A stretch of 64,000 nt of DNA, from positions 1 through 64,000 of the IMG/VR virus record IMGVR_UViG_3300036770_003021; one strand, 5' to 3'. Position numbers and translations under genes: made by a program. The notes beneath the pieces were generated by a model. It saw only the letters and a program-made list of their open reading frames with translations, had not been told where the DNA came from and did not search any database. This stretch comes from a virus. Each line of letters opens with the position of its first letter. Position 1 is the stretch's first letter. Positions 18,271-33,500 of this stretch are shown piece by piece.

Positions 18271-18564
18271 TTAACTATTAATCTGTTTGAGATTCTGTAA
18301 TATATTTGGTAAATTGCCTGGAATTCTTAATTGTTTATTTGCATTAACGGACAATTTGCCATCAGATATGTTGTTAGCCAAAGCAATTATCCACCAGTAC
18401 ATTTCATCACCATAATACTTTTTGGCTAAAGCATCCAAATAATCTTCATTGGATGCGGTAATGTATATATCGTCCTCGGTTTCTGGTATATTGGGATAAT
18501 ACGTGGTCTTAAATACCAATTTCCCATCATATCTTTTTTCAGTTGGCGTAAATTGATATCTCAT
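18271..18564 (-). CDS. Baseplate wedge protein, gp53/tail protein X (LysM-like)
   Basis: A 97-residue protein with DIYITASNEDYLDALAKKYYGDEMYWWIIALANNI followed by LRIPGNLPNIL. This is the LysM-like pattern (disorder-to-helix, YG(D)xxxWW, then IP) shared by T4 gp53 and tail protein X. Such proteins sit in the baseplate around the hub. Its ATG overlaps the stop of the 870-residue upstream gene by 4 bases, and the hub gene follows after 5 bases, so the three are one translational unit. Confidence 0.7.
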   Translation of the reverse strand: MRYQFTPTEKRYDGKLVFKTTYYPNIPETEDDIYITASNEDYLDALAKKYYGDEMYWWIIALANNISDGKLSVNANKQLRIPGNLPNILQNLKQINS

Positions 18565-21500
18565 TTATTTCCTTGTCTGTCAACATCATATCGCATATTC
18601 ATAGAGAAATCATTATTAGCTACATCATTATAATCTTTATCGCCATAAAGATCGGTTGTACCAAATGTAGATACAGTAGCAGTTTCTCCAGCATCCGCCT
18701 GAGTCATAGTTGCAACAGGAGCATTTCCCCACAAAGCTCTTCCTGTTTTTGGTCTGTCTTTTTCCATCAATGACATATTGATAGTAATTTCCGCTTCTCT
18801 TGGAAATTGTGCAACTTTACCTTTCATACTGGTTTTGTCAAATGTAAATATATTTCCTAAATTATAACTCCAATCTTGTTGTTGTACAGTACTTTCGTTA
18901 ATTAATTCCCAAGATGCGTCTTCAGGTATACTAACATTGCACGAATTTAAAACCACACAGTGGTTTTTGTAAAAATCTCCAAGTGTAAATTGTACCATCG
19001 GTGGTATCATAAATCCGCCATTTACAGTGGAAGTATAATTAGAAGGTCTGGTTAAACCCACCAAATAGTTTACACGTTGCCACATAGGCAGTAATTCTTT
19101 AACAGAATGTGCAACCACTTTAAAATTGAAACTAACGTCTCTGGTAAATCCTTTGTAATAGTATAACTTATCAGGTCTACCCAAATATTCAATTGGTTCC
19201 CAAGTAGATGTATTGTTTTCTTGCAACCCTTTTACAGTAGCATTAAACGGTATAAATCTGTTATTAACTATATCATAGAAGTAAAACTTAACCAAATCAG
19301 GACCCAATCCGTTAAATTGATCATTATATTTTTCAGCAAATTCATCCGCATTTAATACACCCAAACTGTTAACATAGTCAACATTGTTGGTGGGTCTTAT
19401 AAATCTATCTCTACCTTCTTTTTTACCCAATAGAGTTGGAAACTTTTCTTTTCTTTCATATCTGATTCGACCAGTATAAGTGTATTGATTTGCACTATCA
19501 GATCCATCAGGATTGGTTCTGTCTGATTTTACTTTTGCTAAATAATTAAAACCAACATCATCTGTAGCATACTGTTGTGTTTTTCCAAATATAGGATCTA
19601 CACCATACTTTAAATTGTCGTTTCCAGCAATTTTGGTTTTTAAAATTCTGCTTAAATCTTGAATATATTCTACAGTTTTATCTGTTTTATCTGAAAGTGT
19701 ACGTTGATAGTTTACAGATAATTTAGGATCGGTATATTGTTTATAGTTTAACAATTGATCACTATATTCTACATCTCCATCTATTTTAACTAAATCGCCA
19801 TATCTGTTTGTATTAGCTCCGTCTACAGAACTAATTTCAACATTACTAATTGTATACGAATCTGTTAATTTACCAACGCCAGGTGTAGTTGAATATGTAA
19901 CAGATAAAAAGCTGTTGTTTCTTAAATTTTTATTGCTTTGAACATATAGTCTCAATCGTTTAGAAACTATGTTTGTCAGAGGAGTGGCAAAAAATCTCAT
20001 TCCACTTGTACCACTGCTGTTTCCTCCTGTTATTTGTTGTAATCCAACTGCTTTTAACAATCCACCAATAAAACCACCTTTTGATTTTGGTTGTGTACCT
20101 GTATATAACAAATTATTACCCTGATTTAAATTAACATTTAGATTAGCACTCTTCTTACCACTTGTTCTGTCGTGTGTAATAGAATTGCTCCATCTATTGG
20201 TATTCAACATCAGATCATATGTATCTTCATCAGCTCTGTAATTTAATCCTGCTATTGGTTGAGTAGGTGGCAACAATCCACCTAGAATCGTATTATTCTT
20301 TAAAAATGACCCAGCTGCTTTTAGTAGATTACCAAAGAATCCACCTTTGCCTGTAGAATTACTCATCAAACTCTTGTATCGTTTGTTGTTGTAACCAGCA
20401 GTAGCTGTATTACCTCTTAGTAATCCTTTAACACCATCTCGACCTGTAATAGGCATTACTTGATCTGCTTTGTCACCACCCCCAAGTAATCCTGTAAAAT
20501 TGAAAAATCCACCCAATCCACTCTTTGGCTCACTAGCTGCACTAGCCACACTACTACGTGGCGGAGATGGATTTCCTTCAGTAGCACCAAACAATCCACC
20601 TATAGCTTTGGTAATACCACCTATACCGGCAGCACCCATTAATCCACCAACAATATTGCTACTATCTATAAATCTGGTGGGTCTTTCTATAGCACCAAAT
20701 GTTGATAATCTAACCGCAGCCAAAAGAGGACTTGCTGGATTATAAATCTTGGTTTCGTCAAATGGAGCAAATCCTTGTAATAGTATTTGTTTTGTTAAAA
20801 AAGTACCACCTTTACCAGATCCTAGAAATCTTCTGATTCTGGTACCGTCTCTCAATGCGGATTGTATAGGAAACGATCTGCTAACATTTATCTTCTGACG
20901 TTGACCTTGATTTGGATTTGCGTAAAATGGAGGTGCTAATTCGCTGCTAATTAATCCTCTTGCGTATAAATCAGTTGGTTTATTCTTGCTATATAATACT
21001 TCGTTGTTATTATTAGTATTGAATAATGTTTCTAATTTACCAGGCGCTCTTAGATTTATATATTGTTCGGCATTTGGCGGCAAAGATAAACCCGCACCTT
21101 GTATATTAGAAAGTGTGGTAACTTGCGCACCATCATTACCTATTGCGCTAGAATATGTATTACTATTTGCCATTAATTATAAATATCAGATTAATTGGTT
21201 GTTGCTTGACCAAATGAACCAAATTTTGAGTTACTTGTTGCTAATAATTGATTTGCACGCTGACCATCAATATACACAGCAATTTGACCAGATGCCATCA
21301 TAGAAGTCAATTTATCAAGTTTTTCTGCTAAAACTCTATTGGAATTTACAATTGTATTGATCAATAAATCATCAGTTTTTACACTTGTTTTTGATTCAGT
21401 CGCAGTTTTTGATGGAGTTTCTTCTGATGTTCCGACTATTCTACCAACAAAACTAAAAGTTTTTCCTATTGTATCAGATATAAATGAACCAATACCTTTC

Positions 21501-24500
21501 ATTTTTTCCCATACTTTTTCAAGAGCACCAATAATAAAAGTAAACGCTCCACTGAATGTGTCTTTGAGAAAAGTGCCCACTTCAGATACAGCAGACTTTA
21601 TTAGTTCAAATCCTTTTTTAAATGGATATGTAATTACATCAAATAACATATCTACTACAGATTTAATACCATCGACAATTGACAAACCAAGTTCAGATGG
21701 GGAAAATCCTAACCATTTTTTAATTCCTTCCCAAGCAGCATTAAATGCTCCTATGATTATATTTGGAATTTCTACTACTAAAGATGCTAGTCCTTTTAAA
21801 ATAACCAATCCTAATTTTGCGGCTATTTTAACTAAAGCTATAGGCAATTTAACAAACTGAAATACAATCATTTCATATGCCAAATGTCCAATATTATAAA
21901 AAATTTTACCCCAATCAATTCCTCCACCTCCACCACTAAATAACTCTTCTATTTTATCAGGCAAACTTGTCAGTGCATCTAATAAAAAGTTGGTTACATC
22001 TTTGTATATTGCTCCAAAATCTATCTCAGCTAAAAATGATGGTATCTTTTTAAGAAAATCCCAAACCATTTTTAATGGTTCTATTACCAAAGAATTAATT
22101 ACAGCTTTTAATCCGGCTACTGCTTTTTGACTCACGGTGCCTGTAGTTTCATTAAATGCTTTAAAAAATGCTATGCCGCCTTGGATCACAGATACAACTA
22201 GTCCTATTGGTCCTAAAAATTTAGCTACTGCTCCAAAAATCGGAGCAAGTTTTGAAAAAACGCTAATTCCTCCTCCTATTTTTCCAAAAATATTTCCTAT
22301 TATACTGCCAGTGCCACTTATAAATTTACCGAATCCACTAAATACACTCCCTATTGTTTTACCAACCGTAGATAATATGCTTGTGCCAGTAGAAAGTGTT
22401 GTGAACACCGATCCTATTATTTTATAAAATCCACCGGCAATTGATGCGCTTGATTTAAGAGCAGACCCAACTTTTCCTACGGATTTGCCAAGAATTTCCG
22501 CATACTGAGAAATATATTGTAAATTTTTAAATACTAAAAATGCTTTGCCTATTTCTTGAGCAAATTCTTTAATTTGAACTCTGTTATCTTTTATATACTT
22601 TAATAACTGTGTAAATATTGGTCCAATTTCTTCCAATATAGGCCCAATAAATTCCATAAAAATTGCATTAATTTCATTTTGCAACTGTTTCATTCTGGTT
22701 TGATTTTTTTCTTGAATCAACCCTTTTTCATATTCGGCTTGAGCAGCTTTTTTAGCAGCAATAGGATCGTTCTTCATCATTTCCGCCATTTGCTTTTTCT
22801 TCTCTGCTTCGGCTCTTACCAATGGATCTTTTGATTTTAATGCTTCTTTCAGATTTTCTTCAGCATTTAACATTTCTTGCAATTCTTTTACAGTCTTACC
22901 AGCAGCTTTTGCAAACGCGTCTTGTGCAATTGGATTTAACTGATTGAACTTAATTTTCTTAGCTTGATCCAATATTAATTTATTTGCCCCAATAATATCG
23001 CCTTGAAATGCCAATCTGCGAGCTTCATTAAAATTAATATTTTTACCAATCAATGCACTAGCTTTTAATTCTGATTGAATACTACTTTCAAAGTCAAGCA
23101 AACCCTTTGCAGTTTTTGCCATATTGTCAAGAGTAGTACCCATTTGTCTAGCTTGAGCTGCAGCTCTAACCATTTCATCTGCATTTTTACCAGCAAACAT
23201 TCTAGCTTCTTCAGATGCATTTGCGACATCGTTCATTACATCGTCCAACCCAACTCCATAAGCATTTGCAGCAAATTTTGCCAATCCCAACATATTTTGT
23301 TTGGCTATTGCACTTTTTCCAGATACACCGCCTAACGTTTGTAGAAACTTAACACTTGTTTCAGAAGCTACTCCAAATTGAGCAGACATTATTGAAACAT
23401 CTTTAACCAATCCTTTTTCCATAGATTGCAAACTTGTAAAAGTTGAACCTATTTGTTTCATTGTTCCGCCAAGTTGTTCAGCGTTTATACCAAACTCAGC
23501 TAACTCAATAGAAGCTTCTCGTATGTTTTTTTCAAAAATTGCACCCTGACTTGGTAATAGTCCAAATTTTTGTCTAACATTTGTAGCAGCGGTGTCAATT
23601 TGATTAAAAACGTCTAATATTCTTTCAAAAGTACCAGCTAATGTGGTGGGTATATTTAGTTTAGTTGCTAAACCCGAAGCCAAATCACCCATCTTGTTTA
23701 ACAACTTTACACCCATCTCCAATGATTTGTTATATAAATCTATTAACTCGTTTGCTGCTTTTAGTAAAAAATTATGTCGTTTTAACGATTCTAACTTGGA
23801 AGCACTGTTTTTCAATAAATGTTCTTCCAAATTCAACTCGGTTGATTTTTTATTAATTAAATCTTGTAAAGCTATAACAGTATCGCTGGTAGGATCTTTA
23901 CTTTGCTCTACTAGAAGTTCAGCTGCTTTTGTCGATAATTCATTTTGTAAACTCTCTATTTTTATGTAACTGTTGATACGTGCCTGTGCAAATTCATTTA
24001 ACTTTTTTTCAGAATTTACAAATTTTGATGATAATTTTTCTTGTAAACTTTTTCCTTTTAACTGTTCATCAAGCTTATCTTTTTGTGTTTTATATGCCTG
24101 TCCTAACTGTTTGGCTATATCAACCATTCTTTTCTCAGTATCAACTATCTTGTCTAGATTAGACAGAGTATCTTTGGTTTCAGCGTTTAAATTGTTAAAC
24201 GCCTCTACTAGTTTATCCGCTGTTGCTTTATCAAATGGTTGTGCTGCCATATAATATATAAATATGACAACTATATTATTTTACACTAAAAAGGCTTATC
24301 TACTTTACCCGACTTTTTAGCAGGTTCTTTGTAACTATCACTTTCTTTGTTCTTTATGTTTGCTAATTGAGCATAGTAAAAATTACGTAAAAATACAGGT
24401 AAATTATACGCAATTTGTACATTTACCGCTCCTTGCGAGAAATAACTCAATTCAAATATTTGACCGTGAACTTGTAACTTATATTCAGGACTCAGGCCAA

Positions 24501-27500
24501 AAAAACTGTACCGTCATCGGTACATCCATCCTTTCCACCTCACCACAGTGTTCACATACAAAGTCAAAGCCCATATCCAATTCAGGCGCAATTGTTTTAA
24601 TATAAGCTCTTAGTGCCATACTGTCTTTTGACAACAACTCATTGTCAACAAATTTATTGATAGCTGCAATATCTGGTTTTCCATCTATACTTACGATCAG
24701 CTTTTTAAGTCTGGTAGTTACTTCTGTGCTGGCTTGTTTTTTGATCTTGGTCATCGCTTTGATATCACGATCAATGATTTCTTGATCACCAGATGTAACG
24801 AGCTTAAAAGTTATTTTACGTTTACAGAATGGAAACTCAAATTCAAATTCATTGCTACCTTTCTGAAACTTATTGAAGTCCACTTCTTTTTCATTTAATG
24901 TACTTAAATCAATATATGTTTTGTTTTCGGTATTACATTTTTTGCACTCAATTTTAACAGGTCCGTATTTGTCACCATATGCCAAACGTCTAGCAGCAAC
25001 AAACAGTGCGTTTTTGTCTACCATCAACAAATCTTGTGTTCTTACACCTGGTGTAACAATTAAAGATTCAAGCAATTTATCCAATACAGTGCCGTTTTTG
25101 ATGAAGTTTTCATTGGTTAATATGTCTTCTTCTCTAGCAGTCATCATCTTTAATTCCACGCTACCTTTGCTTAGTGGACTAGACTCATCATAGAAATATC
25201 CTTTGGATGGCAATTCTATTGTTTCCGCAGGATAACTTGTAGGTGCAGCTGTTGTTGATGCAGTTGAATGCTGTTGCTTTAATTTTTGAATTATAATTTC
25301 GTCACTCATAACTTTATAACAATATATAGAACTTTATATAACTTTTGTGTTATTATATTTAAATTGATTTCAACTGATGTTGAGCAGCATCACGAGCAGC
25401 TTTTTTACTATCTACCGCATCTTTTTTGTTTTTTACATTTAGTTCAGCTCTGTCTTTTTCTTCGGGGGTAGTTGCAGCTTTTAAATCGTCATTTGCTTTT
25501 GTAAGTTCTTGTTGTGCCGCATCAAGTTCAGCATTACGAAGAACCAATCCTGCTTGATTCCACTTTTGTCTTGCAGATTTTATTTTTGCATCATCTTCTT
25601 TCATTATACCTACAATCAATTTCTTTAATAACTTCTTTTGCTTTTCAGTTAATTTACCGGCGTTGTTACCCAATCTATTGTTTAGTATATTATGAACATT
25701 TGTATTATAATTACCAAACAAATCAGTAATAAAAGCCTTTTGTTGTTCTGGGGTTAATGTAGCATATTGAGATCTTAATTGACTTGCGCTTCTAGCTGGT
25801 AACCCTAGTACTGTAAAATCTGTAGTTGGTACTGTTATCAAGTATCCGTGTTTTATGGCTGGATCCAATTTGGATTGATTTTTTGGCAATGGCTGTAAAT
25901 AAGAAGGAGATCCATCTTTTTTTACAAAGTTTTTGAATCGTGGATCTTCAGCCATATCCTTTTCACTAACCGCAAAAATAATACTATCACGTTCTATATT
26001 AATCGGTATTTGACCAGCTACACTTTGCAAGTTGTAGTTGTTTTTGACGTTTAGTATTTTGTTTGCGGGTATACCTGTGGCAATCATCATTTGCTTTTTT
26101 TCATCAAAAGTAAATGGTGATTTTGGCAATTCTGTAACACCTGTGGTTGTTATATATACATCATTACCACCAAATTTAGTGGTTAGATAGTTGTATACAC
26201 TTTTGTGACCGTTATGCCATGGGTGAAATCTTCCAGGGAATATTACGAATGTTTTTTTATTAAGTTGCATTTAAATTTCCTCTATTATTTTAGTTAAATA
26301 CGTTTTATCAATATTATGTCGTTTACGAATATTTTCAGTTGCTTTGATGAATCTAAGATTTTTAATATTGCCTATAATTTCCGGCGGGATTCTGTTTCTG
26401 AATCCATACCATATCGATACAGCGTGATCCAGATGGTGTGCGTCTATTTTATCATTCAATCTACCACGTTTATCATAATTCTCCAATGATTGAATTGGCT
26501 GTAAACGTGTTATCATCCAAACATCGTTATTATATTTTTCCCAGTCACTTAAATTGCGTTTCCACTCTTCATATGAAATATTCAATTGTGATTCAATTGT
26601 ACATTTTCTAATTTTTTCTCGCATTTCAATAGTTGACAGTGATTTTTTTGTATTTTCTTTTATTTTTTTAAGTGTAACATCGGTATGTTTTTTCCCATAT
26701 CTTGGAGATTTAGTTCCAATTTTACCGAACATTGGATTACTAGTACCTATTTTTGATTTTTTTATTTTTTCCCGAACTTCTCTTCTTTTTGACGGATTGT
26801 TTTCGCCGACCATATCTAATCTAGATTTACCATAAAACGGATGATTTTCTTTGATGTTAAATTGTGGATTATTTTCGCCTTTTTTGGAACAAGACTTACA
26901 AGTACTATTTTTTGCAATTGATCTATTTAGTTTAGATTTATTAACATAATTTAAAATTTTGCCGCAGTTAGGACAATTTTTTGTAAATTTGCTTATTTGC
27001 ATATAGTAATAAATAGAAAACCCCACAAATAAATGTGGGGTTCTTTTTGATACAATAAATATTAATATTGGAGAATTGCGTAATCGTATGCTACAGATAA
27101 ACTGATCATCTGCGCAGCACCGTCATCGCTCCAATCCATTTCTTGGAAATCAGCGCTTACGATAAATGAACCTACCAACTTCCATTCTTCTACTTTGTCA
27201 CCTACTGGACCCAAGACGTTAATTGTTAGATCCTTCTTATAGAAGTCTTGGTAACCATCACGACCAGTAACTGATTCGTGGTGCAAACGTACCCATTCCA
27301 TTACTGCTTGAGCGCCGGATGGTACAATTGGATCATAAAGTTCCATACTGATTTCATCCCATACACTTTTACCCTTGTAGTAGGTTTTTACGTTAATATG
27401 GTCAAGTTCCTTCTTGGCTTGTGTTAGTTTAGGACGATTGACCTTTTTGATGATGAATGATGGAATACCATCAACATAAAGAATAAAACGATTCTTTACT

Positions 27501-30500
27501 TTTGGTTCAAAAGCTGTTGAAAAAATTTCTGATGGATTTAGTAGTTCTGCCATATTTTTACCTTATTGTTCTTGAATATAAATATTAAATGATTTAGTTT
27601 TATATAAAGTTTTTTATCATTTACTCAAATTTTTATCTGTAATATTTGTGATAGCATCTTTTAGTTGATTAACGTAACCTGTGGATCTTAAAAGTTTGAA
27701 TACCAAGTTTTCTGTACTATATTCGCCACTCTTACTTAATCCAGCTTCTCTCATTTCATACAAACGTTTAACCAAACGCTTTAATTTATCTAAATTTTGT
27801 TCTTTTATAGCTGTGGAAATAAACGAAACATATTGTTTGTATTTCTTTGTAATAGCATCTTTATCAATCTGAATGTCTTCTATTTTTGGCTTTTTTACCC
27901 ATTCATTTTTCATCAAACTATATACAGCTTGACTTCTATTGACCTCTTTAATATCTTGAATGTAAACTTCCACAGGATGATTACCTATTCTAATGTTGTG
28001 GTTTTCATTCCATTTGCTTTTTAAACCATCCACATAATTCTTAACCAATTCTTCATTTGGATCAATTTTGGAAAAATCCACAACCAAATGTAAGTCAATA
28101 TCACTTGTTGGTGTCCAATTATATCCAGCAGTACTACCAAGAAAGTATATATTCTCAAGCGGTACATTCAAATCAGTATCTTTGTAAAAAGTATTTGCAA
28201 TAGTTAATAACTTGTTTAATACGTCAGGTTTAATAGCATTTTCAGTAGCCCATATCTCAGGATTTAAAATGCTATTATAAATTCTATGAGATTCTTTAAT
28301 ACCCAACATTTCTTTTAGTTTATTAATTGTATCTATTGCGCTTTTATGCAATATTGCTTTACCACCAGCTTTGATAAAATCATTTACATTATCTTCACGG
28401 TCATCTATCAAAATACTATCAGGAGATGCAAATTTTGCTTTTAAATTTCTATGCGGTACCAAATTAGCTTTAATATCAATATTGTTATTGGCTAACCACT
28501 GCTTTTTACCAACATATGCCAAATTGGTAGGGGCATGACTCAATATCTCCACAGGTAAATTTGATACAAAATTATAAAGCAATCTGCCATCTTTCATCCA
28601 AGGCATACTAGAATAGTATTCAGGACAATTCTTATCTACAAACTTAAATCTATTCTTTTTACCGTGTTCAGCATCATAAGTTTCAACAGGTACACCACCA
28701 CTATATCGCTTGAATTGCAATTCCCAATCACTTATCACACCATCCATATCCAAATATATTTTATGTTTATTAGTAATCATTTATAATAAATAGTAGCATA
28801 TTATGCGCTTACAGTTAATTTAACTATCAATATTTTAGTATTATTATTTAATAATTAACTTAACCATTTAGTTAACTAAGCGCTAGCTTTAGCTTATACT
28901 TTATATAAAAGCAAAAGTCAAGTGTTATATTAATTTTAATTTAAGCTCTAACAAATTCAGCTCTTACAGCTACACAATCATATAATGTATTATTATAATA
29001 TTCACAAGCCAATCTACAACTACCTGCTACTTGCGCATTGGCTTGTCTAGGTACAAACAATCCAACGTTATATAAGCTACTTGCATTTGTAAAGTCTAAT
29101 GTACAAGTACCAGCAACAGTGTAATACGCATCCACAAATGCGGTGGTAAAATTAACAGTATAATCACCAACGCCATTGTCTGTGATTGATGATACGTTAT
29201 TTGATCCGTTAATAGCAACTGTGCCTGTACCATTGAAATAAACATAAGCTCTAACAGGTGACCCACCAACAGATGAACCACTTGTGCCACTCGTTCCTGT
29301 AGCACCACTAGATCCAGGACTACCATTTGCACCACTAGTACCACTGGTACCATTAACACCGCTTGTACCGTTGACTCCAGTGGTACCACTACTACCTGGA
29401 CTGCCATTCGCACCGCTAGTACCACTAGTACCGCTTACCCCGGTAGTACCACTGCTACCCGGACTGCCTGGACTACCATTTGCACCGCTAGTACCACTTG
29501 TTCCATTAGCGCCACCAGTACGATAATTAACATTTCCAGAAGCATCGATGGTCAAGAAATTTGCATCGGATGCAGATGATACTGTTCTGATTCTTAGAGT
29601 ACCATTAATATCAAGTTTTTGGGTAGGACTTGTTGTTCCTATACCAACGTTACCGTCATTTTTAATTCTTACTCTTTCGGCGTTATCCAAATCAAATCCA
29701 CTAGTATGCAATGCTAATCCAACCATTCTGTTATAACCAGCACTATTTTCTTCGCTTACAGCATATACACACGCAGATTTTCCTTTGATGTTTATGGAAT
29801 CAATAGAACCATTCATCTTGATGCCCCATTTAGCACCACCGTTAGATACCGAAGCCGGACTTGCTCCAAATGGAGCAGTCAATACTACGAAGTCATTAAC
29901 TTTATTAGCATCCATATAGGTACTGGTAGTAGCAGTACCAAGTTGAATTCTCGATCCTGTATTGTTTGTAGCAATCACAGTTAAGGTAGCAGTTGGACTA
30001 CTTGTGCCTATGCCAACATTGCCACCTGCTTCAATTCGCATTCTTTCACTGCCGCCGTTTGTGAAAGTAAATGGTCTATATGTTCCGCCATAAAAAGTTG
30101 AAGCGAAATCTAAAGCAGATGATCCGGCTTGTATTTGTAAAATGCCACCAGAAGCAGATTCGGTTATGCGTACAACACCATAAACTTCTAATTTTGTAGC
30201 TGGAACTGTTGTACCTATACCAACGCAGCCGTTTTGTAAAATAGTAACCAATCTTGTATCCGATCCGTTACTAAAAGAAAATGACTCATTGGTATCACGC
30301 ATACCAACCAACCATTTATCAGATCCATTGTATTTTAATCTCAATGCTTGATCTCTTGTACCCGTGCTATCAAGACATAAAATAGAAGTGTCTGTAGATA
30401 CAACATTTATAATACCATAACCACCTGTATGTGATCCTCTGATGTCAAGCTTAGAAATAGGCGAATATGTACCAATACCAACCGCAGATGTAGTTGTTGT

Positions 30501-33500
30501 TAATACGGGGGTTATATCATACAACGTAGACATTCCATAATTTGCCGAGGTTGTTTGTGTAAATGTCCATCCTGCTGAATAATCTCCTGATGCATAACGT
30601 GTTGTATATAAATTAACGGTGAATCTTGCGTAATAATATGTGGATCCCAAACCAGCAAAACAAATATTAATATAACCGCTACTATCTTTAGCTAGATATT
30701 TTACAAATCCGTCATTGCCATTATCAACCATACTATAGTTAATAGGCGCATTTGATGGACCATAATCATAAAATACAACTTTGAAATCTACCAAGGTACT
30801 ATTACCATACACATATCCCAATACATGTACGATAGCCATTTCATAACTTGTACCTATCAAAAATGGAGTTTTGATTACATATCCGCCTGTACCATTATTA
30901 TCTAACTTGTAACTTACAACATTTGGTATTTGTGAAAAAGTACCATCATAATATCTCATTCTACCATTGTATAAATCAAATTTTACGGTTGGACTACTTG
31001 AACCTATACCCACGTTACCATCAGCCGCAATACGCATTTTTTCATTATTATTAGTTAAAAATCTCATATAACCATTGTTATATTGATTAATATCTAAATT
31101 TGATCCGCCACCATAATAAATACCACCATCATTTGTGATGGTACTGGTTGTTTTTAAGGTACCCGCAACTTCCAATTTATAGGTAGGATTTGTTGTTCCT
31201 ATTCCAACGTTACCACCATAAGGTTGAAGAATTAATTTACTATTATCTCCTACACCTGGATTATAAGCTCTCAGTTCGGCAAAATTATTGGTACCATCAA
31301 CACCAATTTTTAGAACATTAGTTCCTGAGGTTGATTTTAAATATATTAATCCTTTATTATCTCCTTGACTATTTGATGATTCAATATGAACCATTGCTAT
31401 TGGAGATGTTGTGCCTATACCAACATTACCAGAAGTATTAATAATAGCAGATACAGCAAAATTTTCAGAACCATAAGTTTGGTTTACTATAAATCTAATG
31501 TCTCCGGTGCTGACTACACCAGATGCTCCACCTGACCATAATGAAACACTTCCACCCGACGATCTTGCCCATATAAAATTATTACCTCCAGAAGTACTTC
31601 CAAAATTAGAAGTTCCTCCACCATATACAACATCAAGTTTGCCACCCGGACTACTTGAACCTATACCAACATTGCCTGATTCGTTTACTCTAAATAATTC
31701 TGTGCCCGATTTAACCGAATTGTTTTGTACAATAAACGCTCTATCAGTTTCATTATTATTTGAGTCAATACTAAGATAAACATTTCCAGCACCGGCCAAA
31801 TATAAAGCGTTACCAGATGCCGCATTTTGAACCAAACTTAAATCATAGTTATTATCACGTTTTAAATATATGTTTGTGTTATCACCAGCAGCGGTGCCAA
31901 AATTAATTTCCCCAGCATATGCACCTGACGCAGCTCTTATAGAACCAGAAACCACATCCAATTTAGCAGCTGGAGCAGTTGTTCCAATACCAACGTTACT
32001 ACCATAACCAACAGACATAATAACCGCAGGAGTCACGTTGGCAGATCTATTAATAGCAAAATCAATTCTAGTATCAGTGCCGCTATTCCAATATGGTCTT
32101 ATCCAAGACTGATAAGCGGTCGTAGTATCATAACGCATTACGATACCATTAGCTTGTGTACTGGCTATATCCAATTTTGTTGTAGGACTTGTTGTGCCTA
32201 TACCAACGTTACCACCACCTAGTATGGTTAATCTGTCAGTTGAATTTGTTCTTAATGTCAACGCTCTAACAGCGCTATCATGACCAATATAACTTGCGGT
32301 GTCATCCATCGTAAACGTTGTTGTATAACCGGATGTAGATGTTCCTGAAAATATATAATTTGACGCAGCATTTGTTCTAATTTCCAATTTACCGCCAGGA
32401 GTTGTTGTGCCTATACCAACGTTACCATTAAATTTAATTCTAACTTTTTCAGATCTTATAGTACCAGCATCTGATGTGTAGAATACAAGATCACCAGATT
32501 CAGCCCCATTCGTATTTGTTATAACATGCGTGCCTAGTCCGCCATATTCATGTTCATTACCAACACTATCATTTAATGTAAAATATAAGTTGGAACCATT
32601 TCCAACTGTACCATCATTCATATGCAAATATAAAAGCCCATAATTTGCAGCCGTACCAGAATAACCAGATTTCTTCAGTCTAAATGGTACGGGGGTGGTA
32701 GTTCCTGTATGTTCAAATAGAGTTGTTACATCATTTCTATTACCCACATCAACATAAAATGCATTACCTGTGCCACCATTATTATTAACCACAAATTTGG
32801 CGCCAGGACTTGTTGTGCCTATGCCAACGTTACCGTCATCTTGAATTCCCATGTACCAAGTACTTCCAGCATTGTTACCTATATACATTTTTGTGTTATA
32901 GTAATCAAATTGGAAACCATTTCCCCCGCCATCTGCCGCAAATAGTAAATCACCTCCATTTAAACTTATAGACCCATCTGTAACTGTTGTGGCTAAAGCC
33001 GTTCCATTTACTTGTAATTTAGCACCAGGACTACTTGTGCCTATACCAACATTGCCATTTGCATCTATGATTGCACTTTGAGTTGTTCCTCTGTAAAATG
33101 CTATCTTACCACTACTCCAAGTGTTTACTTCCATTTGACCTGATGAAACGTTCATTCCTCCAACAGCTGATCCATCATCATATACTCTCAATTTTACATT
33201 TGATCCGGCAGAATTACTAAATGTGCCACCCAAACTTAATATTTCTGGAGTAGCAGTTGAAGTACTTGTTAAATTGCCTAATTGTAATCTATATAATGGA
33301 CTTGTTGTTCCTATACCAACATTGCCGCCAGCAAGTATAGTAAGTCTTGGTGTAGAATTTGTGCTTAGTCTCAAATCTGCACTGTTACTATTAGAAACTA
33401 GAATAAAACTGGTACCATTAAATGACATATCAGCATTACCAACCGCTCCAGAAGGTTCTAAATTTAGACCTGGAGTTGTTGCTCCTTTAACTAAAATACT